Assembly: GCA_910588505.1 (NCBI GenBank) | Contig: CAJUPQ010000093.1 | Coordinates: forward strand, 1 to 12,562 | DNA length: 12,562 nucleotides | Direction of reading: 5' to 3' | DNA from: an uncultured Hungatella sp. | GTDB lineage: Bacteria > Bacillota > Clostridia > Lachnospirales > Lachnospiraceae | Shown: positions 1 to 6,224 of the stretch, in pieces | Numbering within the stretch: position 1 is the stretch's first letter | Layout of the letters: each line of letters starts with the position of its first letter | The notes under the pieces: generated by a model | Told to the model about the DNA's origin: nothing | The model's input: the letters and a program-made list of their open reading frames with translations, nothing else | Database searches by the model: none | Translations under genes and position numbers: made by a program

Positions 1-2
1 GG

Positions 3-264
3 AACGGCAAAATTTTTTACACTTCTTTTACTTCTTTATCTCACATGAGCAAAGGCACCAGGTATCTCACCTGCTTTTCCATCACCAAAAAACCGGCGGC
101 CAGCCACCACGAGTTCAGCTACGCCCGCTTGGAAGGCGTGGTATTCGAGTACAACAAAGCGCCTGTGGAGATCACGGATGAAGGCGTGATCTTCAAAGAT
201 GTCCTGGAACAGGAAGACGGAACCTTCACGGATGTACCAGATTCCCAAAACTGTACCCGGCTGA
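3..264 (+). other. Coding-like plus-strand trace, possibly the 3' part of a convergent gene (unidentified)
   Basis: The plus frame beginning at base 3 (ATG available at 45) has about 69% G/C at third codon positions over its first 74 codons. The best minus frame over the same bases has about 49%. The predicted residues look protein-like (for example ARLEGVVFEYNKAPVEITDE). There is no ribosome binding site before the ATG at 45. The frame has no stop before the terminator at 267-310, whereas the other two plus frames stop at 262-264 and 266-268, immediately before that hairpin. This would fit the end of a convergent gene entering from the left with a frameshift near its 3' end, or a decayed remnant. 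I do not recognise the protein. A chance open frame is a real alternative. Confidence 0.25.
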
Positions 265-266
265 CT

Positions 267-310
267 AAAAGGCCGCGCCGAAAGTTTAGAAACTTCCGGC
301 GCAGCCTTTT
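267..310. terminator. Long bidirectional intrinsic terminator
   Basis: An inverted repeat is built from AAAAGGC (267-273) with GCCTTTT (304-310), GCGCCG (275-280) with CGGCGC (297-302), and AAGTTT (282-287) with AAACTT (290-295). The arms are separated by two single mismatches and close on a tiny loop. The flanking A and T runs give a T-tract in both directions. It begins seven bases after the stop of the minus-strand zinc-ribbon gene and would also stop any plus-strand transcript entering from the left edge. Confidence 0.88.
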
Positions 311-316
311 CTTTAC

Positions 317-811
317 CTACTCCTCATCCTCTCCGTCCACCGCAACAGAGATCTCCTCCTCGGTAACCGCCTCCTCGGGGACCACCTTCTCGTCAGCCAC
401 AGCCGCCATGGCCGCTGCCTCCTCCGTCTCATCGTCCTCCCAGAATTCCTCATCCTCCGTCTTCAGGGCCGCCCCGCACCAGCTGCAGAACAGCGCGTCC
501 TTCTTCATCACCTTTTTACAGTTTGGACACACCTGGGCGCCCTCCATCTTCTGGACCTTCTCCTCCAGAACCGCAACATTGGTCAGCACATTGCCGATCT
601 CCCGGAACAGATCTCCGAACTCCGTGTCCTCGTCATCCCGGTGCTTCTTATAGTAAACCGCGCCTACCGCCCCATACAATTCCTTCAGCTTGCCCTTCTC
701 CGAGGCGATCTGCATCTTCATCTGGAGCACACTGGCTCCATCCCTTGCCTTCTGTGCCGCTTCCTTCCCTTTGTCGCTTAACGTTCTGCTCAACTCGTCA
801 AAAAATGCCAT
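317..811 (-). CDS. Small zinc-ribbon protein with acidic C-terminal tail
   Basis: The gene encodes a 164-residue protein, probably cytoplasmic, of unknown specific function. Residues 1-90 are rich in Lys, Glu and Ala and look helical or coiled-coil. A zinc-ribbon motif follows, with CPNC at 95-98 and CSWC at 109-112, a pattern usually used for a structural zinc. The last ~45 residues are strongly acidic (Glu/Asp-rich with Ala/Val) and probably disordered. The start is set at the ATG at 811 because AGGAGG lies 8 bases upstream; a TTG two codons earlier (817) is only about 2 bases from the same site. The gene has its own promoter (838-866) and ends at the terminator at 267-310, so it looks monocistronic. 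Similar zinc-ribbon proteins are common in Clostridia. No catalytic motif is visible. Confidence 0.85.
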   Translation of the reverse strand: MAFFDELSRTLSDKGKEAAQKARDGASVLQMKMQIASEKGKLKELYGAVGAVYYKKHRDDEDTEFGDLFREIGNVLTNVAVLEEKVQKMEGAQVCPNCKKVMKKDALFCSWCGAALKTEDEEFWEDDETEEAAAMAAVADEKVVPEEAVTEEEISVAVDGEDEE

Positions 812-837
812 GGACAATCCCTCCTCTTGATAAATTA

Positions 838-866
838 ATCTTATCCTGTCCGAAGCGGAATGTCAA
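838..866 (-). promoter_or_regulatory. Sigma-A promoter for the zinc-ribbon gene
   Basis: On the minus strand a perfect -35 TTGACA (861-866), a 17-base spacer and a -10 TAAGAT (838-843) precede the ATG at 811 by 27 bases. The likely transcription start is near 831. The -35 lies about 20 bases after the stop of the permease gene. I see no hairpin terminator between them, so some readthrough from the ABC operon is also likely. Confidence 0.8.
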
Positions 867-885
867 TCCAAATTTCCATTTCTCT

Positions 886-3129
886 CTACGGAGTCTCCTC
901 CTGTCCGGCCAGCTTAAACCTGACCGTATCCTCCGAAGAAAGCAGCTTCATATTGATCCCAAATCTCCCGGAACTTCTTTCCCTGTCCTGATGATCCGAA
1001 AAAATATCAACATTCACGGTCACATACGTGTCCGCGTTGGCCGGCATCTCCATCTCATAATAGCAGTTCATATCCCGGTAATCCAAAAATACCAGGGCCG
1101 GGATCAGTCTCGCAAGCTCCTTCTCGTCATCATAGATCGCGGTACATCCTTCATCTGAATCCTTATCCCACGTCACGGCCAAAACGCCGCTGCCATCTGC
1201 CGCCTGCCCGGACTCTCCCGCGATTTTCTCCGGATCCCAGTAATACCGGATCCTCACGTCCGTCACTGTGGTCTCATCCAGCTTTACAAAAGTAACTCCA
1301 GCCTTCTCAAGATCCTCGATCGTCCTGACAAAGGAAGGATATATGGGATAAAAACACCGATCCTCCAGGTTGTAGCCGTACCGGTTCTCCTCATTGAGGG
1401 CAATCCCCTCCTCCAAAGACCTGGTCCGAAACTGAATGGTCCCCACAGGAAGCTCCTTCTCCCTTGCGGCCATGGTAAGCTCCTCCAGCTCCTTCTGGTA
1501 GACAGCCAGCAGATGGGCCATATCGTCCCCCTTAAGCGCTACCTCCTTCTTCTGGTTATACTGCTGGATAAACACCCGCTCCGTATCCGAACCGGTCTGT
1601 TCCAGAACAGGGTAGAGCCCCTTCTTGTACTCCCGGCTGTCATGTATGGCAGTCTTTAACGGTTTCAGCTCATCATAAGGGATCCGGTACTGACGGTACG
1701 CGCTCTTTCCGTTGTTAAGGCGATACTCCACCACGCAGTTTTCCCCATATGTCCATCTCTGGGTATCTCCCTCACTCCGGCTCTTTTTGTCCGCCTCCAC
1801 TCCCTTTTTTCCCAGTTCCATCACCGTATAGATATCTGACAGTTCCATGTGGGACAATCCATACTCATCCTGGCTTAAATAATCCCAACTGGCCATCTCC
1901 CGTCCCAGAGCGTCCGTCCCAATCCTCACATCCCCGTAGGTAACCCAGCCATCGTCATACCGAAACACCACTGCCGCCGACTTAACGCTCCCAGCGTCCG
2001 GAAGCCAGGAATCATACCCATACCAGTCGTACATGCCTGCCAGCACAAGAAGCAGGGAAATGGCAAAACAGGCCGCCAGATGGACCCAGTTGGCAAATAA
2101 CTTTCGAAAATCAAAATGGTAGATGATCTCCATGATGCAGCAGGTCAAAGCCACACCGCACAAAACCCCGAACACCGTCCAGGTCACAGTACTCCTAAGC
2201 CCATAGAAGAACATGCCGAACACCACGCCCACAGGAAGGGCGATCAAGTGCTTGATAGGACTCTCGGTCCGCTTAAAAGTCATGGCCTTTCCCGCCGCCT
2301 CCGACGGCCGCAGGCGGTACAGCCCATAGGCCAGAAGGGCCAGAGCCACTGTCACAAAAACCGCCCCCGTCACTCTCCACGCTCCCAGGGAATTATAAGA
2401 AAAATCAGCCACGGCAAACATGTAGTTGGCAAAAGGCGACGAATAGTTCACTGCCTGCTTCCACGCCATAATCTGCTGTGCCGTCTCATAATAGGTGTGA
2501 AACCACTCCGCCTTGTAGAGCATCACCAGGGATACCACCCCGGGACCATAACCGCAGAACACCACAGTCCCCAGAAGGGCGATGATAAGATTGCCGGTCA
2601 TCATCATGGCGATAACCACAGTGGTATACATCATGCTGTAGTACACAGCATTTAAAAGCGTCATCTTCCACCAGGTATTTCCAAGGACCTCACTGCCAAT
2701 GCCGGTCCGAAGGACCAGGGCCACGGACAGAACCTGGGCCAAAAGATAGATAACCATGGGAACCAATATCCCGTTCAAATACGAAGCCAGAAACAGCTGA
2801 TGCCGCTTTACGGGAACGCTGTGATAGAAATCCACCTGCCTGCTGTTGTGAAGATACCGAAATCCCGACATGGCCCACACCACTGCCACTGCCAGTAAGA
2901 CCGCGATCACCAGCCCGTTGATCCCCACCATGCCCACAAGCTGCCTGATCATCCACTCCCTCTCCCGCAGTTCCCACCCCTCCCTGACCCGGTCCAGGTA
3001 AGCGCTGCTTCTTAAAGCCACAGGCACTAAAAGGGTAAACACAAAGCCAAGGACCGTCAGGGCGATGGTCCACATCCGCCGTTTCAGATCCTCCCTCATA
3101 AGTTTAAAGCACAAGCTTTTTGATGTCAT
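886..3129 (-). CDS. ABC-2-type transporter permease with long soluble C-terminal domain (DUF6449-like)
   Basis: This is a membrane subunit of an ABC exporter, 747 residues from the ATG at 3129. That start has GGAGG 9 bases upstream and overlaps the ATPase gene by 26 bases; a GTG at 3150 would add seven residues. The N-terminal half (to about residue 370) has roughly eight hydrophobic segments, near residues 20-40, 68-89, 117-139, 160-190, 190-205, 252-271, 294-337 and 348-366. It also carries the sequence VDFYHSVPVKRHQLF, which resembles the 'DFYHSLPIKR' signature of clostridial ABC-2 permeases next to YtrA-type regulators. The remaining ~380 residues have no obvious membrane segment, are rich in charged and aromatic residues, and probably form a folded domain outside the membrane. 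From memory this layout matches the DUF6449 permease family, but I could not check it. The substrate is unknown. As third gene of the GntR-ATPase-permease operon it should be co-produced with the ATPase by translational coupling. Confidence 0.88.
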   Translation of the reverse strand: MTSKSLCFKLMREDLKRRMWTIALTVLGFVFTLLVPVALRSSAYLDRVREGWELREREWMIRQLVGMVGINGLVIAVLLAVAVVWAMSGFRYLHNSRQVDFYHSVPVKRHQLFLASYLNGILVPMVIYLLAQVLSVALVLRTGIGSEVLGNTWWKMTLLNAVYYSMMYTTVVIAMMMTGNLIIALLGTVVFCGYGPGVVSLVMLYKAEWFHTYYETAQQIMAWKQAVNYSSPFANYMFAVADFSYNSLGAWRVTGAVFVTVALALLAYGLYRLRPSEAAGKAMTFKRTESPIKHLIALPVGVVFGMFFYGLRSTVTWTVFGVLCGVALTCCIMEIIYHFDFRKLFANWVHLAACFAISLLLVLAGMYDWYGYDSWLPDAGSVKSAAVVFRYDDGWVTYGDVRIGTDALGREMASWDYLSQDEYGLSHMELSDIYTVMELGKKGVEADKKSRSEGDTQRWTYGENCVVEYRLNNGKSAYRQYRIPYDELKPLKTAIHDSREYKKGLYPVLEQTGSDTERVFIQQYNQKKEVALKGDDMAHLLAVYQKELEELTMAAREKELPVGTIQFRTRSLEEGIALNEENRYGYNLEDRCFYPIYPSFVRTIEDLEKAGVTFVKLDETTVTDVRIRYYWDPEKIAGESGQAADGSGVLAVTWDKDSDEGCTAIYDDEKELARLIPALVFLDYRDMNCYYEMEMPANADTYVTVNVDIFSDHQDRERSSGRFGINMKLLSSEDTVRFKLAGQEETP

Positions 3130-4003
3130 AACCAGCCACCTCCGTTTCACTGATGAATATCTCCTCCAGAGTAAGGGGTATGATCTCCGCGAACACAGGC
3201 TGATACGCCCCGATCCCCGTCTCGATCTCCTCCCTGCTCCCCCGAACCGTCAGGGTGCAAAGACTTCCCCTGCGCTCAATCTTCATAATATCCAGCCCCT
3301 TAAGGTCCTCCGGCTCTGTCCCCGGAAGGAGCACACACTGGATCTTGTGGATGTTCAGCTTCATATCCTCCAAATCCCTGGACAGAAGGATGCCGCCCTT
3401 GTGCAAAAGCCCCACATGGTCGCAGATGTCCTCCAGCTCCCTCAAGTTGTGGGAGGCGATAATAGGCGTCAAGTTCCTCTCCTCCATATCCCCCACAAAA
3501 ATGCTCTTCACCGTCTGACGCATCACCGGGTCCAGCCCGTCAAAGGTCTCGTCGCAAAACAGATAATCTGTCCCGGCGCAGACGCCGCAGATCACGGACA
3601 CCTGCTTTTTCATGCCCTTGGAAAAGGTATTGATTTTCCGGTTCTCATCCAGATCAAAACTGCTCATCAGATGATGGAACCGGCTTTTGTCAAATCCCTG
3701 ATACACGGCGCTGTAAAAGCCCATCATCTCCTTAGGCGTGGCATTATTAAAAAAATACTGGTCATCGGAAATATAAAAGAACCGGGCCTTCACCTGCACA
3801 TCCTCATACACCTCTTTCCCGTCAATGCTCACCGTCCCCTCGTCAGGCCTTAAGATGCCGGAAAGCATCCGAAGAAACGTGCTCTTGCCCGCCCCGTTAG
3901 TCCCGATAAGCCCAAAAACGCTTCCGTCCTTTATGACGGCGTCAATGTGATCCACCGCCACAATATCCCCGAACCGCTTCGTCAGGTTTTTCGTCTCAAT
4001 CAT
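3104..4003 (-). CDS. ABC transporter ATP-binding protein (YtrB-like)
   Basis: This nucleotide-binding subunit of 299 residues powers the permease encoded next. Walker A is GTNGAGKST (34-42). The signature motif is the variant FSKGM (127-131) in place of LSGGQ. Walker B with the catalytic Glu is YLFCDE (147-152), followed by a D-loop FDGLD, and the switch His is in ASHN (H185). The usual Q-loop Gln region reads FFYISDDQYFF. The degenerate signature and the ISDD loop resemble the YtrB-type ATPases paired with small GntR regulators. The ATG at 4003 is chosen because GGGGAGGG lies 7 bases upstream and gives a classic 8-base ATGATTGA overlap with the stop of the GntR gene. The upstream ATG at 4024 has no good binding site. 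About 90 C-terminal residues follow the ATPase core. Confidence 0.95.
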   Translation of the reverse strand: MIETKNLTKRFGDIVAVDHIDAVIKDGSVFGLIGTNGAGKSTFLRMLSGILRPDEGTVSIDGKEVYEDVQVKARFFYISDDQYFFNNATPKEMMGFYSAVYQGFDKSRFHHLMSSFDLDENRKINTFSKGMKKQVSVICGVCAGTDYLFCDETFDGLDPVMRQTVKSIFVGDMEERNLTPIIASHNLRELEDICDHVGLLHKGGILLSRDLEDMKLNIHKIQCVLLPGTEPEDLKGLDIMKIERRGSLCTLTVRGSREEIETGIGAYQPVFAEIIPLTLEEIFISETEVAGYDIKKLVL

Positions 4004-4376
4004 CACTCTTCCCTCCCCTGCCATAAATCTTATCGATGACGTCCTTAAGCGTCTCCCTCTCGATCCCCAGCCCCGCCGCCGCCAGAGCCGTCTCCTCCTG
4101 TTTCTGAAGGACTGCCTGCCTTCTGCTGTCCTTTAGAGCGCTGTTATCCGCCACAAAGCTTCCCTTCCCTTTCACCGAATAAATATATCCCTTCCTCTCC
4201 AGCTCCGCGTAAGCCCTCTGAATGGTATTGGGGTTGATGGACAAATCCATGGCCAGACTCCTGACTGACGGCAGCTGGGCGTCCTGCTCCAGGCCGCCTG
4301 ACATCATCAGCTCCTGAAACCGCTCCACGATCTGCTCATAGATCGGCCTCCTGTCCCTGTAATCCAAAATGATCAA
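3996..4376 (-). CDS. GntR-family transcriptional regulator, YtrA subfamily
   Basis: This 126-residue regulator is the first gene of the ABC operon. The N-terminal winged helix-turn-helix covers about residues 8-76, with the typical GntR core LPSVRSLAMDLSINPNTIQRAY and the wing ending KGKGSFVA. Only ~50 residues follow, too short for the usual effector domains (FCD, UTRA), which places it in the YtrA type. The start is TTG at 4376: AAGGAGG lies 8 bases upstream and there is no ATG nearby. The perfect 25-bp palindrome at 4411-4435 overlaps the -10 of its own promoter, so autorepression of the operon is very likely. In known YtrA systems, cell-envelope-active compounds relieve repression; the inducer here is unknown. 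Confidence 0.93.
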   Translation of the reverse strand: MIILDYRDRRPIYEQIVERFQELMMSGGLEQDAQLPSVRSLAMDLSINPNTIQRAYAELERKGYIYSVKGKGSFVADNSALKDSRRQAVLQKQEETALAAAGLGIERETLKDVIDKIYGRGGKSDD

Positions 4377-4410
4377 AATCCGAACCTCCTTTCCACACAG
4401 CAGTGTTTCT

Positions 4411-4435
4411 ACTGTATTAATTAAATTAATACAGT
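4411..4435. promoter_or_regulatory. Perfect 25-bp palindromic operator (likely GntR/YtrA binding site)
   Basis: The arms ACTGTATTAATT (4411-4422) and AATTAATACAGT (4424-4435) are exact reverse complements around one central base. The palindrome begins inside the -10 hexamer and covers the transcription start region of the GntR-ABC operon, the expected place for a repressor site. That the GntR protein binds it is inferred from position and symmetry. Confidence 0.85.
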
Positions 4436-4462
4436 TATAGCACAGAAAAAACGCCCTGTCAA
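4434..4462 (-). promoter_or_regulatory. Sigma-A promoter of the GntR-ABC operon
   Basis: On the minus strand, -35 TTGACA (4457-4462), a 17-base spacer and -10 TATAAC (4434-4439) stand 57 bases before the TTG start at 4376. The transcription start should fall near 4427, inside the palindrome. With near-consensus hexamers the promoter should be strong when not repressed. Confidence 0.85.
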
Positions 4463-4537
4463 TCCCTTTTTGGAGATGACACGGCGGTTCTTATGCCCCC
4501 AAGTTACTATTCTCAGTGTATTTGAATTTGCTTTATA

Positions 4538-4770
4538 ATTGAGTGAGCAAGAGGGCGGATTTCGTTGCGGGCAAAGGAAGGAAGGCAGGCTGTGTACCGT
4601 CCGGGTGAATTTATGCCATGAAGATGAGACCAGGGAAACAGGAGGGCTGATACCCGATTGGTTCCCGCTTTAAGGGCTAATCGGCATGTTTGGCATATCC
4701 GCACCCGGACGGGACATCTCTCCTTCTCTGACTGGCATCGCGACAACCTTCGATTTGCTCACTAAACAAT
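4538..4770. other. Nested inverted-repeat element: candidate structured RNA or small palindromic (MITE-like) element
   Basis: This gene-free stretch between the MATE gene and the GntR promoter holds several exact, correctly nested complementary pairs. From outside in they are ATTG+AGTGAGCAA (4538-4550) with TTGCTCACT...CAAT (4755-4770, 3-base bulge); CCGTCCGGGTG (4597-4607) with CACCCGGACGG (4702-4712); TATGCCA (4612-4618) with TGGCATA (4691-4697) across a 4x4 internal loop; and CCGATT (4654-4659) with AATCGG (4679-4684), closing a small CCC/GGG hairpin. Between outer and middle stems, a purine-rich left arm (4571-4590) faces a pyrimidine-rich right arm (4717-4729). The strand is undecided. 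A plus-strand TATAAT sits at 4534-4539 without a good -35, and no T-tract terminator is seen on either side. A 77-residue minus-strand open frame here looks spurious. I could not match it to a known riboswitch, 6S, tmRNA, SRP or RNase P core. Confidence 0.55.
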
Positions 4771-4775
4771 CCCCC

Positions 4776-6161
4776 CTACAACTCCACCGCCAGATTCCTA
4801 AGCCACTTCTTCTGCCGATACCTCACATACCCGACAACAGCCTTATAAACCTCCTCCAATGTCACCATAGCGTACACGATATGGATAGGCTGTTTTAACC
4901 AGAGCCCCCCAATAAACGCCAGAGGAATCCCGATAAACCACACGCCGCTGGTGTCGATAAACAGGCACATGGCCGTGTCGCCGCCGCTGCGCAGAACGCC
5001 CACCACATTGACATAGTTAAACATCCTGAAAGGCGAAAACAGGGCAAACACGATGATGCACCGGCTGACTGACTGCGCCACCCCGTCCGAGATCCCAGGC
5101 TGGTACAGGCTAATAAAGCTCCAACGCAGGCTCACGCACACCCCTGCCATAACTACGGTCACCAGAAACTGGAGGATAAAAAAATTCTTTCCGTAGGTCT
5201 CCGCCCGCTTCAGATTCCCGGCCCCCATCTCATTGCCCAAAATCACTGCCGTGGCCGCGCTCAATCCCTGGAATAGCACCACCACCAAATCCTGGATGGT
5301 GGTTGCAATGGTGATGGCAGCCACCGCGTCGTCCCCCATCCTGCCGTAAGCCATAGAGTAGATGGTAGTCCCCAGGCCCCAGATAAACTCATTGCAGATC
5401 ACCGGAAGGGCCGTCACAAAAAACTTCCGCAAAAATGCCCTGCTCCACCCGAACAGATCCCTCGCGCCGCCGGCAAGAGGCGTCCTTCCCAGATACACCA
5501 CACAGAGGATCAGAGTCATCTCCACCACCCTTGCGATCAGCGTAGCCAGAGCCGCCCCCACCACGCCCATAGCCGGAGCTCCAAATTTCCCAAAGATCAA
5601 AATATAGTTAAAGACAATATTGGTCACAATAGCAGCGCAGCTGATCACCACCGGCTCCTTCACCCGGTTCACCGCCCGCAGCATTCCCACATAGGTGTTG
5701 GTAACGGCTGTACAGGGGTAGGAAAACGCGGCCACTGCCAGATAAGCCGCCCCCATGCCGATACTTGCCTCACTGGTGGTAAAGATCCGCATCAGCATCC
5801 GGGGATTCGCGCAGGCCGGGATCATAAACGCGGCCGATCCGGTCACCGCCAGGCTTAAAGCCAGCCCCAGCACCTTCTTTATGCTCTTCACATCCTGATT
5901 GCCCCAATATTGGGCCGCCAGCACCCCGGACCCGCTGTTAATGCCGAACACCAGCAGCGTAAACACAAAAAACACCTTATTAGCCAAACCCACGGACGCG
6001 ATAGCCGTGGAGCCTAAACTTCCGATCATCAAATTGTCCACCAGGTTCACCACCGTGTTCAGCATACCCTGCATGGCCACCGGCAGGGCGATCATCACCG
6101 TCTTTCTCAAAAAATTCTTGTCCCGAAACATTTCCTTTGTGTCTCTCGCGATCCCTGTCAT
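4776..6161 (-). CDS. MATE family efflux transporter
   Basis: This is a 461-residue inner-membrane protein, the usual length for the multidrug and toxic compound extrusion family. It has about 12 hydrophobic segments in two similar halves. The N-terminal half has the family-typical run PVAMQGMLNTVVNLVDNLMIG and the conserved GVLAAQYWGN after helix 2. The second half has VICNEFIWGLGTTIYSMAYGRMG and an ILGNEMGAGN stretch equivalent to that motif. Members export cationic drugs or metabolites using a sodium or proton gradient; the substrate cannot be read from the sequence. The start ATG at 6161 has AAAGGA 6 bases upstream. A terminator (6190-6213) sits just before it and no separate promoter is visible, so it may depend on readthrough from the upstream CBS-domain gene. 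The nested-repeat element begins 5 bases after its stop. Confidence 0.95.
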   Translation of the reverse strand: MTGIARDTKEMFRDKNFLRKTVMIALPVAMQGMLNTVVNLVDNLMIGSLGSTAIASVGLANKVFFVFTLLVFGINSGSGVLAAQYWGNQDVKSIKKVLGLALSLAVTGSAAFMIPACANPRMLMRIFTTSEASIGMGAAYLAVAAFSYPCTAVTNTYVGMLRAVNRVKEPVVISCAAIVTNIVFNYILIFGKFGAPAMGVVGAALATLIARVVEMTLILCVVYLGRTPLAGGARDLFGWSRAFLRKFFVTALPVICNEFIWGLGTTIYSMAYGRMGDDAVAAITIATTIQDLVVVLFQGLSAATAVILGNEMGAGNLKRAETYGKNFFILQFLVTVVMAGVCVSLRWSFISLYQPGISDGVAQSVSRCIIVFALFSPFRMFNYVNVVGVLRSGGDTAMCLFIDTSGVWFIGIPLAFIGGLWLKQPIHIVYAMVTLEEVYKAVVGYVRYRQKKWLRNLAVEL

Positions 6162-6189
6162 GCTCTGTCCTTTCTAAAAAAAGCCAAAC

Positions 6190-6213
6190 AAAAATCCGGC
6201 AAGCCGGATTTTT
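6190..6213. terminator. Intrinsic terminator after the CBS-domain membrane protein gene
   Basis: AAAAATCCGGC (6190-6200) pairs exactly with GCCGGATTTTT (6203-6213) across a two-base centre (effective loop CAAG). On the minus strand the stem ends in a T-run, with a second T-run just beyond. It lies 11 bases after the stop at 6225. Its symmetry means it could work in both directions. It may attenuate rather than abolish transcription into the MATE gene. Confidence 0.85.
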
Positions 6214-6224
6214 CAAAAGCTCTG

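Noticed and set aside
523..1158. 211-residue plus-strand open frame over the zinc-ribbon and permease ends
   Set aside because: It crosses the strong minus-strand promoter and two real genes in antisense, and its Pro/Ser-rich start is shadow-like.
3065..3853. 262-residue plus-strand open frame opposite the ABC ATPase
   Set aside because: It is fully antisense to the ATPase with its Walker motifs, and its His/Leu/Pro-rich content indicates a shadow frame.
4022..4024. Upstream ATG start for the ABC ATPase
   Set aside because: There is no binding site before it, whereas GGGGAGGG sits 7 bases before the ATG at 4003, which also gives the classic ATGATTGA overlap.
4513..4746. 77-residue minus-strand open frame in the MATE-GntR gap
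   Set aside because: It has no ribosome binding site, uncoded-looking composition, and coincides with the nested inverted repeats.
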